From the NCBI RefSeq assembly GCF_003490595.1, contig NZ_QQGY01000001.1:266890-330889 (forward strand): a stretch of 64,000 nt of DNA, written 5' to 3'. The notes beneath the pieces are model-generated. The model was not told where the DNA came from, did no database searches, and saw nothing but the letters and a program-made list of their open reading frames with translations. The DNA comes from Haemophilus haemolyticus_L. Lineage in GTDB: Bacteria > Pseudomonadota > Gammaproteobacteria > Enterobacterales > Pasteurellaceae. The translations under genes and the position numbers were made by a program. Below, piece by piece: positions 35,801-42,768 of this stretch. Each line of letters opens with the position of its first letter. Position 1 is the stretch's first letter.

Positions 35801-37608
35801 GATTTGATCATCAAATTACAGGTGAGAATGGCACACATGTGTCTTTAAAGCAATCACAATGGACAATGCCGACGAGCACAATATTAGGTAATCTTACTTT
35901 AAATAATAGTGAAGTCACATTAAATCCTGATTTTGCGAAAGAAACTAACCGTAACCAATTTAATACATTAACGATTAATGGAGATTTAAATGGTTCTGGA
36001 ACATTTAATTATCTTACTCATTTGAATCAATATTTAGGCGATAAGTTGCAGGTCAATGGGCAAGCACAAGGGACATTTAAACTCAATGTTCGTAACACAG
36101 GTGCAGAACCAACGAGACTCGATCACCTTACTCTCATCTCACTAAGAACAATGCCTACGACTGGATTAGATGTTTCATTAACCAATCAATATGTTGATGC
36201 GGGGGCATGGCGTTACGAGTTAATTAAAGACGGTAATCAATATCGACTTTACAGCCCAATTAAAGAAGCAGAATTAAAACAAGCGGAAGCTGATCGTATT
36301 GAAGCCGAGAAACGTAAAGCTCAAGAAGAAGCAGAGCGTATTGAAGCCGAGAAACGTAAAGCTCAAGAAGAAGCAGAGCGTATTGAAGCCGAGAAACGCA
36401 AAGCTCAAGAAGAAGCAGAGCGTATTGAAGCCGAGAAACGTAAAGCTCAAGAAGAAGCAGAGCGTATTGAAGCCGAGAAACGTAAAGCTCAAGAAGAAGC
36501 AGAGCGCATTGAAGCCGAGAAACGTAAAGCTCAAGAAGAGCAAGAACGTATTGAAGCCGAGAAACGCAAAGCTCAAGAAGAGCAAGAACGTATTGAAGCC
36601 GAGAAACGCAAAGCTCAAGAAGAGCAAGAACGTATTGAAGCTGAGAAACGTAAAGCTCAAGAAGAGCAGGAACGTATTGAGGCAGAAAAACGCAAAGCTC
36701 AGGAAGAGCAAGCAAGAATAGAAGCTAAAAAACAGCTCAAACAAAAAAATTTAATTAGTAAATACTCAAACAATGCGTTATCGGAATTGTCTGCTACAGT
36801 AAATAGTATGCTTTCCATTCAAGATGAATTGGATCGTCTTTTTGTGGAGCAAACGCAGCCTATGGTGTGGACAAATATCGCACAGGATAAAAGACACTAT
36901 GATTCTGATGCGTTCCGTGCTTATAAGCAGAAAACTAACTTGCGTCAAATTGGGATGCAAAAAGCGTTAGGTAATGGACGAATTGGGGCAGTTTTCTCAC
37001 ATAGCCGTTCGGATAATACCTTTGATGAACAAGTTAAAAATTATACTACACTGATGATGCTATCGGGATTTGCTCAATATCAATGGAAGGATTTCCAGTT
37101 CGGTGTAAGCGTAGGAATGGGGAGCAGTGTAAGTAAAACAGCAGGAGAACAAAGCCGAAAAATTTATCGTAAAGTGGTAAATTATGGTGTAAATGCAAGT
37201 TATCAGTTCCGCTTAGGGCAATTAGGTATTCAGCCTTATTTGGGGGGGAATCGCTATTTTATTGAACGTGAAAACTATCAATCGGAAGGCGTGAGAGTTC
37301 AAACACCTAGCCTTGTATTTAATCGCTATAATACAGGTGTACGGATCGATTATACTTTTACACCAACTAATAACATCACGGTTAAGCCTTATTTCTCAGT
37401 GAATTATGTTGATGCATCTAATGCCAATATGCAAATCAAAGTGAATAGTGCTACATTACAACAGCCATTTGTACGTTATTGGCAAAAAGAGGTTGGATTA
37501 AGTACGGAAATTTTACATTTCCAATTTTCTGCTGCTATCTCACAATCGAAAGGTTCGCAATTAGATAAACAGCAAAATATAGGCTTGAAATTAGGCTATC
37601 GTTGGTAA
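32815..37608 (+). CDS. hap: Hap autotransporter adhesin / serine protease
   Basis: A 1597-residue type V secreted adhesin that promotes attachment to epithelial cells and matrix proteins and forms bacterial aggregates. Signal peptide to about residue 25 (SQVWA|GHTYFG); S6 protease domain with the triad H98 (SVAHN), D140 (MTDYQ) and S244 (GDSGSP); then a beta-helix passenger rich in Asn-Gly repeats (about 350-1150); ten EAEKRKAQEE-type repeats (about 1161-1300); and the beta-barrel from LSELSATVNSM to the final YRW. The C-terminus (LDRLFVEQ, RAYKQKTNLRQIG) matches Hap rather than IgA1 protease as I recall them. The known N187 Hap is about 200 residues shorter, partly due to the repeat. It cleaves itself at the surface. 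Confidence 0.92.
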   Translation: MKKTIFRFNFLTVCISLGIVSQVWAGHTYFGINYQYYRDFAENKGKFTVGAQNIDIYNKKGEMIGTMMKGVPMPDLSSLAKGGYATLVGDQHLVSVAHNVGYQDVDFGEFGRNPDRHNYKYLVVKRYNYVNDARHPFMTDYQHPRLAKFVTEVAPIEMVTNTHGNVYTDLKKYPMRVRAGSGHQYWKNDNNETNGDLAYGGTWLTGGNTFMDGGTRNGDLYLNGRVQNPNEYGPLPIAGAQGDSGSPMFIYDKDKGKWLLNGVLREGNPYAAVGNGYQVARQEYLEEVQNNDTTVREFANNAHYVFKTVEDGKGTISQNGRKPKEVGLYKSTLLEKARDQNGDISPSYGGPNPWSPALHNGKTIYLGDMGKGILTIANNVNQGAGGIYFEGDFTVKPSENNITWQGAGVSIGEDATVEWQVKNPEGDRLSKLGIGTLLVNGTGKNLGDISVGNGTVILDQKADTNGQKQAFKEVGIVSGRATVKLNSADQVDPNNIYFGFRGGRLDLNGNDLTFTRIQNVDEGAMLVNHNANKESNITITGSNIINNKENDLTNKRDIAFNGWFGDKDDAKNTGRLNVNYSPTNQENHLLLSGGTNLKGNITQNGGNLIFSGRPTPHAYNHLNPHHAKMEGTKRGEVVMDDDWINRSFVAGNFNIQNGNTFVSRNVSSIKGGWNISNNASVTFGVIPNQENTICTRSDWTGATTCQSVNLTESSVIKSIPTTQVNGHISLSAHARLNVNGLVSLNGAVYAHSDSEYHLTHKANQAGDIHLDGNAQASINDATMTGDMLSYNDTNINITNHATTTGSIHLEDNANLNIDSSTVNGNIQATKDNELTATNSARVNGSVTLSQNASYTLKDQSAHSGSLSSLGNNRITLSNNARLDGLLDLTTERSAADITRSIINGNVRSTGRVNVNDASQINGSVSLSNIGEMTMDHSQLTGNLTAQEYSTYRLINKATHQGNLILRDQADSIVDDANLIGDAQLTHSAQLKFNNARFDHQITGENGTHVSLKQSQWTMPTSTILGNLTLNNSEVTLNPDFAKETNRNQFNTLTINGDLNGSGTFNYLTHLNQYLGDKLQVNGQAQGTFKLNVRNTGAEPTRLDHLTLISLRTMPTTGLDVSLTNQYVDAGAWRYELIKDGNQYRLYSPIKEAELKQAEADRIEAEKRKAQEEAERIEAEKRKAQEEAERIEAEKRKAQEEAERIEAEKRKAQEEAERIEAEKRKAQEEAERIEAEKRKAQEEQERIEAEKRKAQEEQERIEAEKRKAQEEQERIEAEKRKAQEEQERIEAEKRKAQEEQARIEAKKQLKQKNLISKYSNNALSELSATVNSMLSIQDELDRLFVEQTQPMVWTNIAQDKRHYDSDAFRAYKQKTNLRQIGMQKALGNGRIGAVFSHSRSDNTFDEQVKNYTTLMMLSGFAQYQWKDFQFGVSVGMGSSVSKTAGEQSRKIYRKVVNYGVNASYQFRLGQLGIQPYLGGNRYFIERENYQSEGVRVQTPSLVFNRYNTGVRIDYTFTPTNNITVKPYFSVNYVDASNANMQIKVNSATLQQPFVRYWQKEVGLSTEILHFQFSAAISQSKGSQLDKQQNIGLKLGYRW
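36295..36714 (+). repeat. Ten 42-bp tandem repeats in hap
   Basis: Each unit encodes RIEAEKRKAQEEAE or the variant ending EEQE. Units 1-5 end in EEAE and 6-10 in EEQ(E/A), showing block duplication. The 14-residue period is two heptads, so the region should be a long coiled coil or single helix ahead of the barrel. The unit is a multiple of three, so frame is kept. Confidence 0.95.
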
Positions 37609-37751
37609 AACATCATTCGTAGATAGGTTGATTTGTTTGACGAGTTGTTTAGTTTTTATCTCAACAAATTTTTACTTTAAAATAGAACTTTATTTTATTT
37701 AACGTATCTAAGTAGCGCCTCAGATTGGGGCTTAATTAAGAGGATTTAATA

Positions 37752-38195
37752 ATGAACTTCACTAAAGTTTTACCTGCATTTGCTGCCGCTGTTGTATTAT
37801 CTGCATGTGCAAAAGAAGCGCCAGTAATGGAAAAAGCATCGGCTCAAATGGCTGCTCAAACTGCGTCAACTATTACTGACAAAACAGTAGTTTATTCTTG
37901 TAATAAAAAAACTGTGACTGCAGTATATCAATTTGAAAACCAAGAGCCAGTTGCGGCAATGGTTAGTTTAGGTAACAAAATTATTGCAAAAGATTTTGCT
38001 CGTGATAAATCACAAAAGGATTTTACAAGTTTCACTTCTGATGACTATGTTTGGAATGTAGATAGTGGTTTAACTTTAGATAAATTTGATTCTGTTGTAC
38101 CTGTGAATTTAATTCAGAAAGGTAAAACTAGCGATAAGATCATCATCAAAAACTGTGATGTAAACGCAAAAGCAACTAAAAAAGCAAATTTATAA
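37752..38195 (+). CDS. Small lipoprotein with MliC/ACP-like domain
   Basis: A 147-residue lipoprotein with lipobox VLSACAK. After a Ala/Gln-rich linker the domain runs KTVVYSCNKKTVTAVYQFENQ to KIIIKNC, with two Cys that could form the disulfide seen in MliC-type lysozyme inhibitors and the Neisseria adhesin complex protein. The resemblance is by pattern, so function (lysozyme inhibition or adhesion) is tentative. GAGGA precedes the ATG. It lies between hap and the YadA-anchor pseudogene and has its own terminator. Confidence 0.65.
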   Translation: MNFTKVLPAFAAAVVLSACAKEAPVMEKASAQMAAQTASTITDKTVVYSCNKKTVTAVYQFENQEPVAAMVSLGNKIIAKDFARDKSQKDFTSFTSDDYVWNVDSGLTLDKFDSVVPVNLIQKGKTSDKIIIKNCDVNAKATKKANL

Positions 38196-38201
38196 TTCAT
38201 C

Positions 38202-38232
38202 AAATGGCTAGCGTAATTGCTAGCCATTTTTT
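38202..38232 (+). terminator. Terminator after the MliC-like lipoprotein
   Basis: AAATGGCTAGC and GCTAGCCATTT form a stem with a T tail. Confidence 0.85.
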
Positions 38233-38396
38233 CTTGTCAAAATATAAGAAGATATTGGGAATAAAAAGCCCATAAAAATGAGTATTTCGTGTTTTTTTAT
38301 TCAAAAAGTATTAGAATATGTAGTTGAAAGTTCCCTGGTGTAAGATTGTAGAGAATTTTGGTTATGCAATCAAAAATAAAGAAAATGGAGTTTCTT

Positions 38397-38798
38397 ATGA
38401 AATCACAGCTTATCAAACTATCTTTAATTCCTCTGGTTCCTTTGGCGCTTTTTTCTGGAAATGCCTTTGCTGGTAACACTAGTGGTATTATTACTCGTAA
38501 TATTGATATTCCTGTATTCCCACCTCAAAAACATGAAGCTCTAGTAAAACGACATAATGCATTAGAAAGTCGAGTTGATAGAGGTTTAGCACAGCAAGCT
38601 GCCTTAGCTGGTCTATTTCAACCCTACAATATAAAACATTTTAATGTTACTGCTGCTGTTGGAGGATATGGGCCTAAGCATGCTATTGCAGTAGGAACTT
38701 GATATCGCTTTAATGAGAAATTTGCTGCAAAAGTAGGGATAGCTTTGAGTGAGCGTAATTCTGCAGCTTATAATGCAGCTGTTGACTTTGAATGGTAA
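38397..38798 (+). pseudogene. Small YadA-anchor (trimeric autotransporter) gene with in-frame stop
   Basis: ATG at 38397 follows GGAG and starts a signal peptide (MKSQLIKLSLIPLVPLALFS). A short stalk (VKRHNALESRVDRGLAQQAA) leads into the YadA-like anchor (GLFQPYNIKHFNVTAAVGGYG). At 38700-38702 a TGA stands where GGA (Gly) is expected; beyond it the frame continues YRFNEKFAAKVGIALSERNS to DFEW and TAA. So a 133-residue mini-anchor protein is broken by one base. Without the stop it would be a passenger-less trimeric barrel. Confidence 0.8.
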
Positions 38799-38814
38799 TT
38801 AGACTTTATAAAAG

Positions 38815-38848
38815 AAAATCTAGCCATTTTTTACTGGCTAGATTTTTT
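38815..38848 (+). terminator. Terminator after the YadA-anchor pseudogene
   Basis: AAAATCTAGCCA and TGGCTAGATTTT pair around an 8-base loop, ending in T. Confidence 0.83.
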
Positions 38849-38910
38849 ATTTAGCCTCGTCTTAAGCTAAACTAGACTTACTACCTATTTTATTTAACCT
38901 AAACTTTATT

Positions 38911-40002
38911 ATGCGTGTTTCAGATTTTAATTTCGATTTACCTGATGAACTTATTGCTCGCTATCCAAAGGAGGATAGAGCATCTTGCCGTTTATTACAT
39001 TTGAATGGGGAAAATGGCGCGGTAATTGACCGCACTTTTTCAGATGTATTGGATTTAATTGATGAAGGCGATTTATTGATTTTCAATAATACTCGAGTCA
39101 TTCCTGCAAGAATGTTTGGGCGTAAAGCCAGTGGTGGAAAAATTGAAGTTTTAGTTGAACGCATGCTAGATGAGTATCGTTTCTTAGCCCACATCCGTTC
39201 ATCAAAATCACCAAAAGAAGGGGCTGAATTATTTTTAGGTGAAGATAAATTAGGCGAAAATAATGGAATTAAAGCGGTAATGACAGCGCGTCATGGTGCA
39301 TTGTTTGAAGTGGAATTAAGTGATAAATCAACCGCTCTTTTAGATGTGTTGCAAACCATTGGACATATGCCATTGCCGCCTTATATCGACCGTCCAGATG
39401 AAGAAGCCGATCAAGAATGTTATCAAACCGTTTACAGTAAAGTCCCAGGTGCTGTAGCAGCACCAACAGCAGGCTTACATTTTGATGATCCTTTACTTGA
39501 AAAACTTAAAGCGAAAGGCGTGAATTTTGAGTTTGTTACATTACACGTAGGCGCGGGCACATTTCAGCCAGTTCGTGTCGAAAATATTGAAGATCATGTG
39601 ATGCATGCAGAATACGTAGAAGTTTCTCAAGAAGTTTGCAATGCGATTATTGCAACAAAGAAAGTGGGTAAACGTGTTATTGCAGTAGGAACCACTTCTG
39701 TTCGTTCTATTGAAAGTGCGGCGCTTTCTGCGGAAGAATTTGGCAATCCAGATTTAATTGAGCCTTATTTTTCTGATACATCTATTTTTATTTATCCAGG
39801 AAAAAAATTCCGAGTGGTGGATTGCTTAATTACTAATTTCCACTTACCTGAAAGCACGTTGATTATGTTAGTTTCAGCTTTTGCTGGTTATAAAAATACC
39901 ATGAATGCGTACAAGCATGCAGTACAAGAAAAATATCGTTTCTTTAGTTATGGCGATGCGATGTTTATTAATAAAAATTCTAATGTGAGAGGATTGGAAT
40001 AA
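38911..40002 (+). CDS. queA: S-adenosylmethionine:tRNA ribosyltransferase-isomerase
   Basis: A 363-residue enzyme that adds epoxycyclopentanediol to preQ1 on tRNA, the step after Tgt in queuosine synthesis. MRVSDFNFDLPDELIARYP is the family N-terminus, and DRPDEEADQECYQTVYSK, GAVAAPTAGLHFD, HVGAGTFQPVR and TTSVRSIES are conserved blocks. It is followed by the Ibs-like locus and tgt; the terminator ahead of tgt suggests separate transcription. Confidence 0.96.
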   Translation: MRVSDFNFDLPDELIARYPKEDRASCRLLHLNGENGAVIDRTFSDVLDLIDEGDLLIFNNTRVIPARMFGRKASGGKIEVLVERMLDEYRFLAHIRSSKSPKEGAELFLGEDKLGENNGIKAVMTARHGALFEVELSDKSTALLDVLQTIGHMPLPPYIDRPDEEADQECYQTVYSKVPGAVAAPTAGLHFDDPLLEKLKAKGVNFEFVTLHVGAGTFQPVRVENIEDHVMHAEYVEVSQEVCNAIIATKKVGKRVIAVGTTSVRSIESAALSAEEFGNPDLIEPYFSDTSIFIYPGKKFRVVDCLITNFHLPESTLIMLVSAFAGYKNTMNAYKHAVQEKYRFFSYGDAMFINKNSNVRGLE

Positions 40003-40007
40003 GTTGT

Positions 40008-40036
40008 TTGACTTGTAATTAGTCAGCACCTACAAT
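40008..40036 (+). promoter_or_regulatory. Promoter of a candidate antisense RNA
   Basis: TTGACT (40008-40013) and TACAAT (40031-40036) are exactly 17 bp apart, close to consensus. Predicted start is near 40043, reading across the opposite-strand small ORF. Confidence 0.7.
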
Positions 40037-40042
40037 AAAGAA

Positions 40043-40162
40043 CAAGAGATGGCGGTAACCATCCCTTGTCGGAGAATCTACCTAGCCAGCGCTACCTTTC
40101 AATAGTAGGCAAAGTAGAATAACAATGATTAGTTTAATAATGAGATTAATCATAGTTTTTAT
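40043..40162 (+). ncRNA. Candidate Sib-like antisense RNA
   Basis: From the promoter above, RNA would contain a hairpin GATGG-CGGTAA-CCATC, run antisense to the whole 23-residue ORF and end at ATGATTA...TAATCAT followed by AGTTTTTA (near 40160), an intrinsic-terminator shape. The length (about 120 nt) and full overlap resemble Sib RNAs. No expression data. Confidence 0.5.
40082..40153 (-). CDS. Candidate Ibs-like type I toxin peptide, 23 residues
   Basis: The minus strand has GAGG nine bases before an ATG at 40153 and encodes MINLIIKLIIVILLCL followed by LLKGSAG and TAG. It is one hydrophobic helix with a single early Lys, very like Ibs peptides in length and layout. A strong promoter on the other strand drives RNA antisense to it. 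Membrane-damaging toxicity is inferred. Confidence 0.55.
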   Translation of the reverse strand: MINLIIKLIIVILLCLLLKGSAG

Positions 40163-40277
40163 CCTCAATTTGATTACAAATGAAGGATCTACTCAAACAG
40201 CCCGTCAGGTGCATACTGGCGGACTGATTTTAGCAGATCCGCCTCTGCTCAAAGAGCATTGGAAATATGATAGCACA

Positions 40278-40305
40278 AAGCCTGTATTTTTTAACAGGCT
40301 TTTTT
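40278..40305 (+). terminator. Terminator ahead of tgt
   Basis: AAAGCCTGT and ACAGGCTTTTTT form a stem and T tail about 40 bp before tgt. The 40163-40277 stretch also has smaller hairpins (CCGTCAG/CTGGCGG, GCAGA/TCTGC) and may hold the toxin mRNA leader. Confidence 0.75.
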
Positions 40306-40346
40306 GTTCAAAAAAATCTTCGAACTGTTTATTCGTTGGAGCAAAA

Positions 40347-41495
40347 ATGAAGTATGAATTAGATAAAACAAGCGGCAATGCTCGTCGTGGTCGTTTGGTA
40401 TTTGAACGTCCACAAGGTACGTTCAGTGTAGAAACCCCTGCATTTATGCCGGTGGGTACTTATGGCACGGTAAAAGGCATGACGCCAGAAGAAGTGCGTG
40501 CGACAGGTGCAGAAATTTTACTGGGTAACACCTTCCATCTATGGCTTCGTCCTGGACAGGAAGTGATGCGTAAACACGGTGATTTACATGACTTTATGCA
40601 ATGGCATCGTCCGATTTTGACTGACAGTGGCGGTTTCCAAGTATTTAGTTTAGGTAAATTACGTAAAATCACCGAAGAAGGCGTGAAATTCCAAAACCCA
40701 ATTAACGGTGAGCGCATTTTCCTTTCGCCTGAAAAATCCATGGAAATTCAATATGATTTGGGTTCTGACATCGTGATGATTTTCGATGAATGTACGCCTT
40801 ATCCAGCGACTTTCGATTATGCGAAAAAATCCATGGAAATGTCTCTTCGTTGGGCAAAACGTAGCCGCGATCGCTTTGATGAATTAGGCAATAAAAATGC
40901 CCTATTCGGTATTATTCAAGGTGGCGTATTTGAAGAATTACGCAAAGTATCACTAGAAGGTTTAGTGAATATTGGCTTTGACGGTTACGCGGTAGGCGGT
41001 TTAGCGGTAGGCGAACCAAAAGAAGACATGCACCGCATTTTAGAATACATCTGTCCACAAATCCCAGCTGATAAACCGCGTTATTTAATGGGCGTAGGTA
41101 AACCGGAAGATTTAGTGGAAGGCGTGCGTCGTGGTATTGATATGTTCGACTGCGTGATGCCAACCCGTAATGCACGTAATGGTCATTTATTTGTGACTGA
41201 TGGTATTGTTAAAATCCGTAATGCAAAATATCGCGATGATACCAGCCCATTGGATCCTGAATGTGATTGCTATACCTGTAAAAACTACACCAAAGCGTAT
41301 TTATATCATTTAGATAAATGCGGTGAAATTTTAGGTGCACGCTTAAATACCATTCACAATTTACGCTATTATCAACGTTTAATGGCGGAAATTCGTCAAG
41401 CGATTGAAGACGATCGTTTTGATGATTTTGTGGTGGAATTTTATGCTCGCATGGGCAAACCAGTTCCACCATTACAATTAGCGGATAAATCATAA
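40347..41495 (+). CDS. tgt: Queuine tRNA-ribosyltransferase
   Basis: A 382-residue TIM-barrel enzyme that exchanges guanine-34 for preQ1 in tRNAs with GUN anticodons. GGAGC precedes ATG at 40347 (MKYELDKTSGNARRGRL); the frame is open to 40125 but this crosses the terminator and the candidate RNA. Key parts are LTDSGGFQVFSL with the general-acid Asp, the nucleophile Asp in DMFDCVMPTRNARNG and the zinc site CDCYTC...H. With queA and yhhQ it covers much of the queuosine salvage route. Confidence 0.96.
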   Translation: MKYELDKTSGNARRGRLVFERPQGTFSVETPAFMPVGTYGTVKGMTPEEVRATGAEILLGNTFHLWLRPGQEVMRKHGDLHDFMQWHRPILTDSGGFQVFSLGKLRKITEEGVKFQNPINGERIFLSPEKSMEIQYDLGSDIVMIFDECTPYPATFDYAKKSMEMSLRWAKRSRDRFDELGNKNALFGIIQGGVFEELRKVSLEGLVNIGFDGYAVGGLAVGEPKEDMHRILEYICPQIPADKPRYLMGVGKPEDLVEGVRRGIDMFDCVMPTRNARNGHLFVTDGIVKIRNAKYRDDTSPLDPECDCYTCKNYTKAYLYHLDKCGEILGARLNTIHNLRYYQRLMAEIRQAIEDDRFDDFVVEFYARMGKPVPPLQLADKS

Positions 41496-41559
41496 TTGAT
41501 GAAAGTGCGGTAGAAAAATGAAGCGTTTTTTGACCGCACTTTTTAACAAAGGAAATCTT

Positions 41560-42078
41560 ATGCAAATTCTTGAACCTCAACAATTCGCCACCTGGAATGA
41601 ACCTATTGAAATGCTTTATGCCTGTCATAGTAAGGTAAAACGTTTTTGTCGCCAGTTAAGCATTTTGCCTGATTATCTAGAAAAACATGGCTATACTCAG
41701 GCTGTATTAAATGATGTTGAGCAGATTTTAACTTATTTCAATCGTGCAGCACCGTTACATCATGAGGATGAAGAATTAGATTTTTTCCCTCAATTAGTCA
41801 AAGTGGCTCCGCAAGCACAAAGCTCCATTGATGAATTAGAAAAACAGCACGACTATTTGCATGAAAATTGGAATGCACTATCTGTGCAGTTAGAAGAGCT
41901 TATTTCTGAACAACGTCAGAATATTGATGCACATTTAATTGAACGCTTTATTCAAGGTTATGATCGTCATATTGCATTAGAAGAACCGCTATTTGAAATG
42001 GGGCGTGAATGCTTAAGTGCGGATATTTTGGCTGAAATGGGCAAGAGCATGAGTGCTCGTCGTCAAGTGAAAGAATGA
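41560..42078 (+). CDS. Hemerythrin-domain protein
   Basis: A 172-residue helical protein with the hemerythrin HHE pattern: [31 protein letters not shown] and [12 protein letters not shown] give the His and Glu ligands of a di-iron site. The Met at 41560 has AAAGGA upstream; an earlier ATG at 41518 lacks one. It might sense or bind oxygen, NO or iron; related proteins include regulators of iron-sulfur repair. It overlaps the TusA-like gene by 4 bp, so they may act together in iron-sulfur or sulfur handling. Confidence 0.83.
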
Positions 42079-42296
42079 AATATCAGCTCAATTTAACCGC
42101 ACTTCGATGTCCAATTCCTCTTTTAAGTGCCAAAAAAGCCTTAAAAAATTTGGATAAAAATGATGAGCTAATGTTGATCTTAAACCTTGAAAGTGCGGTT
42201 GAAAATTTTTCTATTTTTGCAGAAGAAAATTCTGTTGCCTTGGTCGAGCAATATTACGCTTCGGAAAAAGAATTTATCGTTATCTTGAAAAAATAA
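42075..42296 (+). CDS. TusA/SirA-family sulfur carrier protein
   Basis: A 73-residue protein with the family CPxP motif near the N-terminus ([17 protein letters not shown]), whose Cys carries persulfide sulfur. The ATG overlaps the hemerythrin gene stop (ATGA). A second TusA-family gene lies at 57162 next to a YedE transporter, so this cell has at least two with probably distinct partners. Confidence 0.87.
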
Positions 42297-42405
42297 AATT
42301 AATCGCCATAACGTAGGATATTGGGCGTGGTTCACCTTTCCCAATGAGCCAATTTATGGTATTTTAAGCGCAATTTTTAACTTAAATTAACAAGGAAAAC
42401 ATACA

Positions 42406-42699
42406 ATGGAAGCACAAAACCCGATGTCCACGTTATTTATTTTCGTGATCTTTGGTTTAATTTTTTACTTTATGATTTATCGCCCTCAAGCTAAACGCAA
42501 TAAAGAACATAAAAAATTGATGTCTGAGCTTGCAAAAGGTACTGAAGTTTTAACCGCTGGTGGTTTAATCGGCAAAATTACTAAAGTAACCGAAGGTAGC
42601 GATAGCATCGTGATTGCGTTAAACGACACGACAGAAATTACGATTAATCGTAACTACATTGTGAGCGTTCTTCCTAAAGGTTCATTAAAATCACTTTAA
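42406..42699 (+). CDS. yajC: Preprotein translocase subunit YajC
   Basis: A 97-residue inner membrane protein with one N-terminal helix (MSTLFIFVIFGLIFYFMIY) and the conserved RPQAKRNKEHKKLMSEL and GGLIGKITKV blocks. It associates with SecDF and SecYEG. AAGGA precedes the ATG. A short hairpin (AGCCACGAATTGTGGCT) lies before secD. Confidence 0.95.
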   Translation: MEAQNPMSTLFIFVIFGLIFYFMIYRPQAKRNKEHKKLMSELAKGTEVLTAGGLIGKITKVTEGSDSIVIALNDTTEITINRNYIVSVLPKGSLKSL

Positions 42700-42768
42700 G
42701 AGTAACGTTAAATTATTTTCCAGAGCCACGAATTGTGGCTCTGTGCGTTAGAAAAGAAAAGGAAAACT

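Noticed and set aside
36260..36744. Open frames on both strands within the hap repeat
   Set aside because: They arise from the 42-bp repeat; the Hap frame continues through and explains the region.
32815..37608. IgA1 protease (iga) as identity of the large autotransporter
   Set aside because: Signal peptide, passenger start and C-terminal barrel match Hap as recalled; the GDSGSP motif is common to both families.
40125..40346. N-terminal extension of tgt from 40125
   Set aside because: It crosses a strong terminator and a candidate small RNA, and Tgt has its normal start with ribosome site at 40347.
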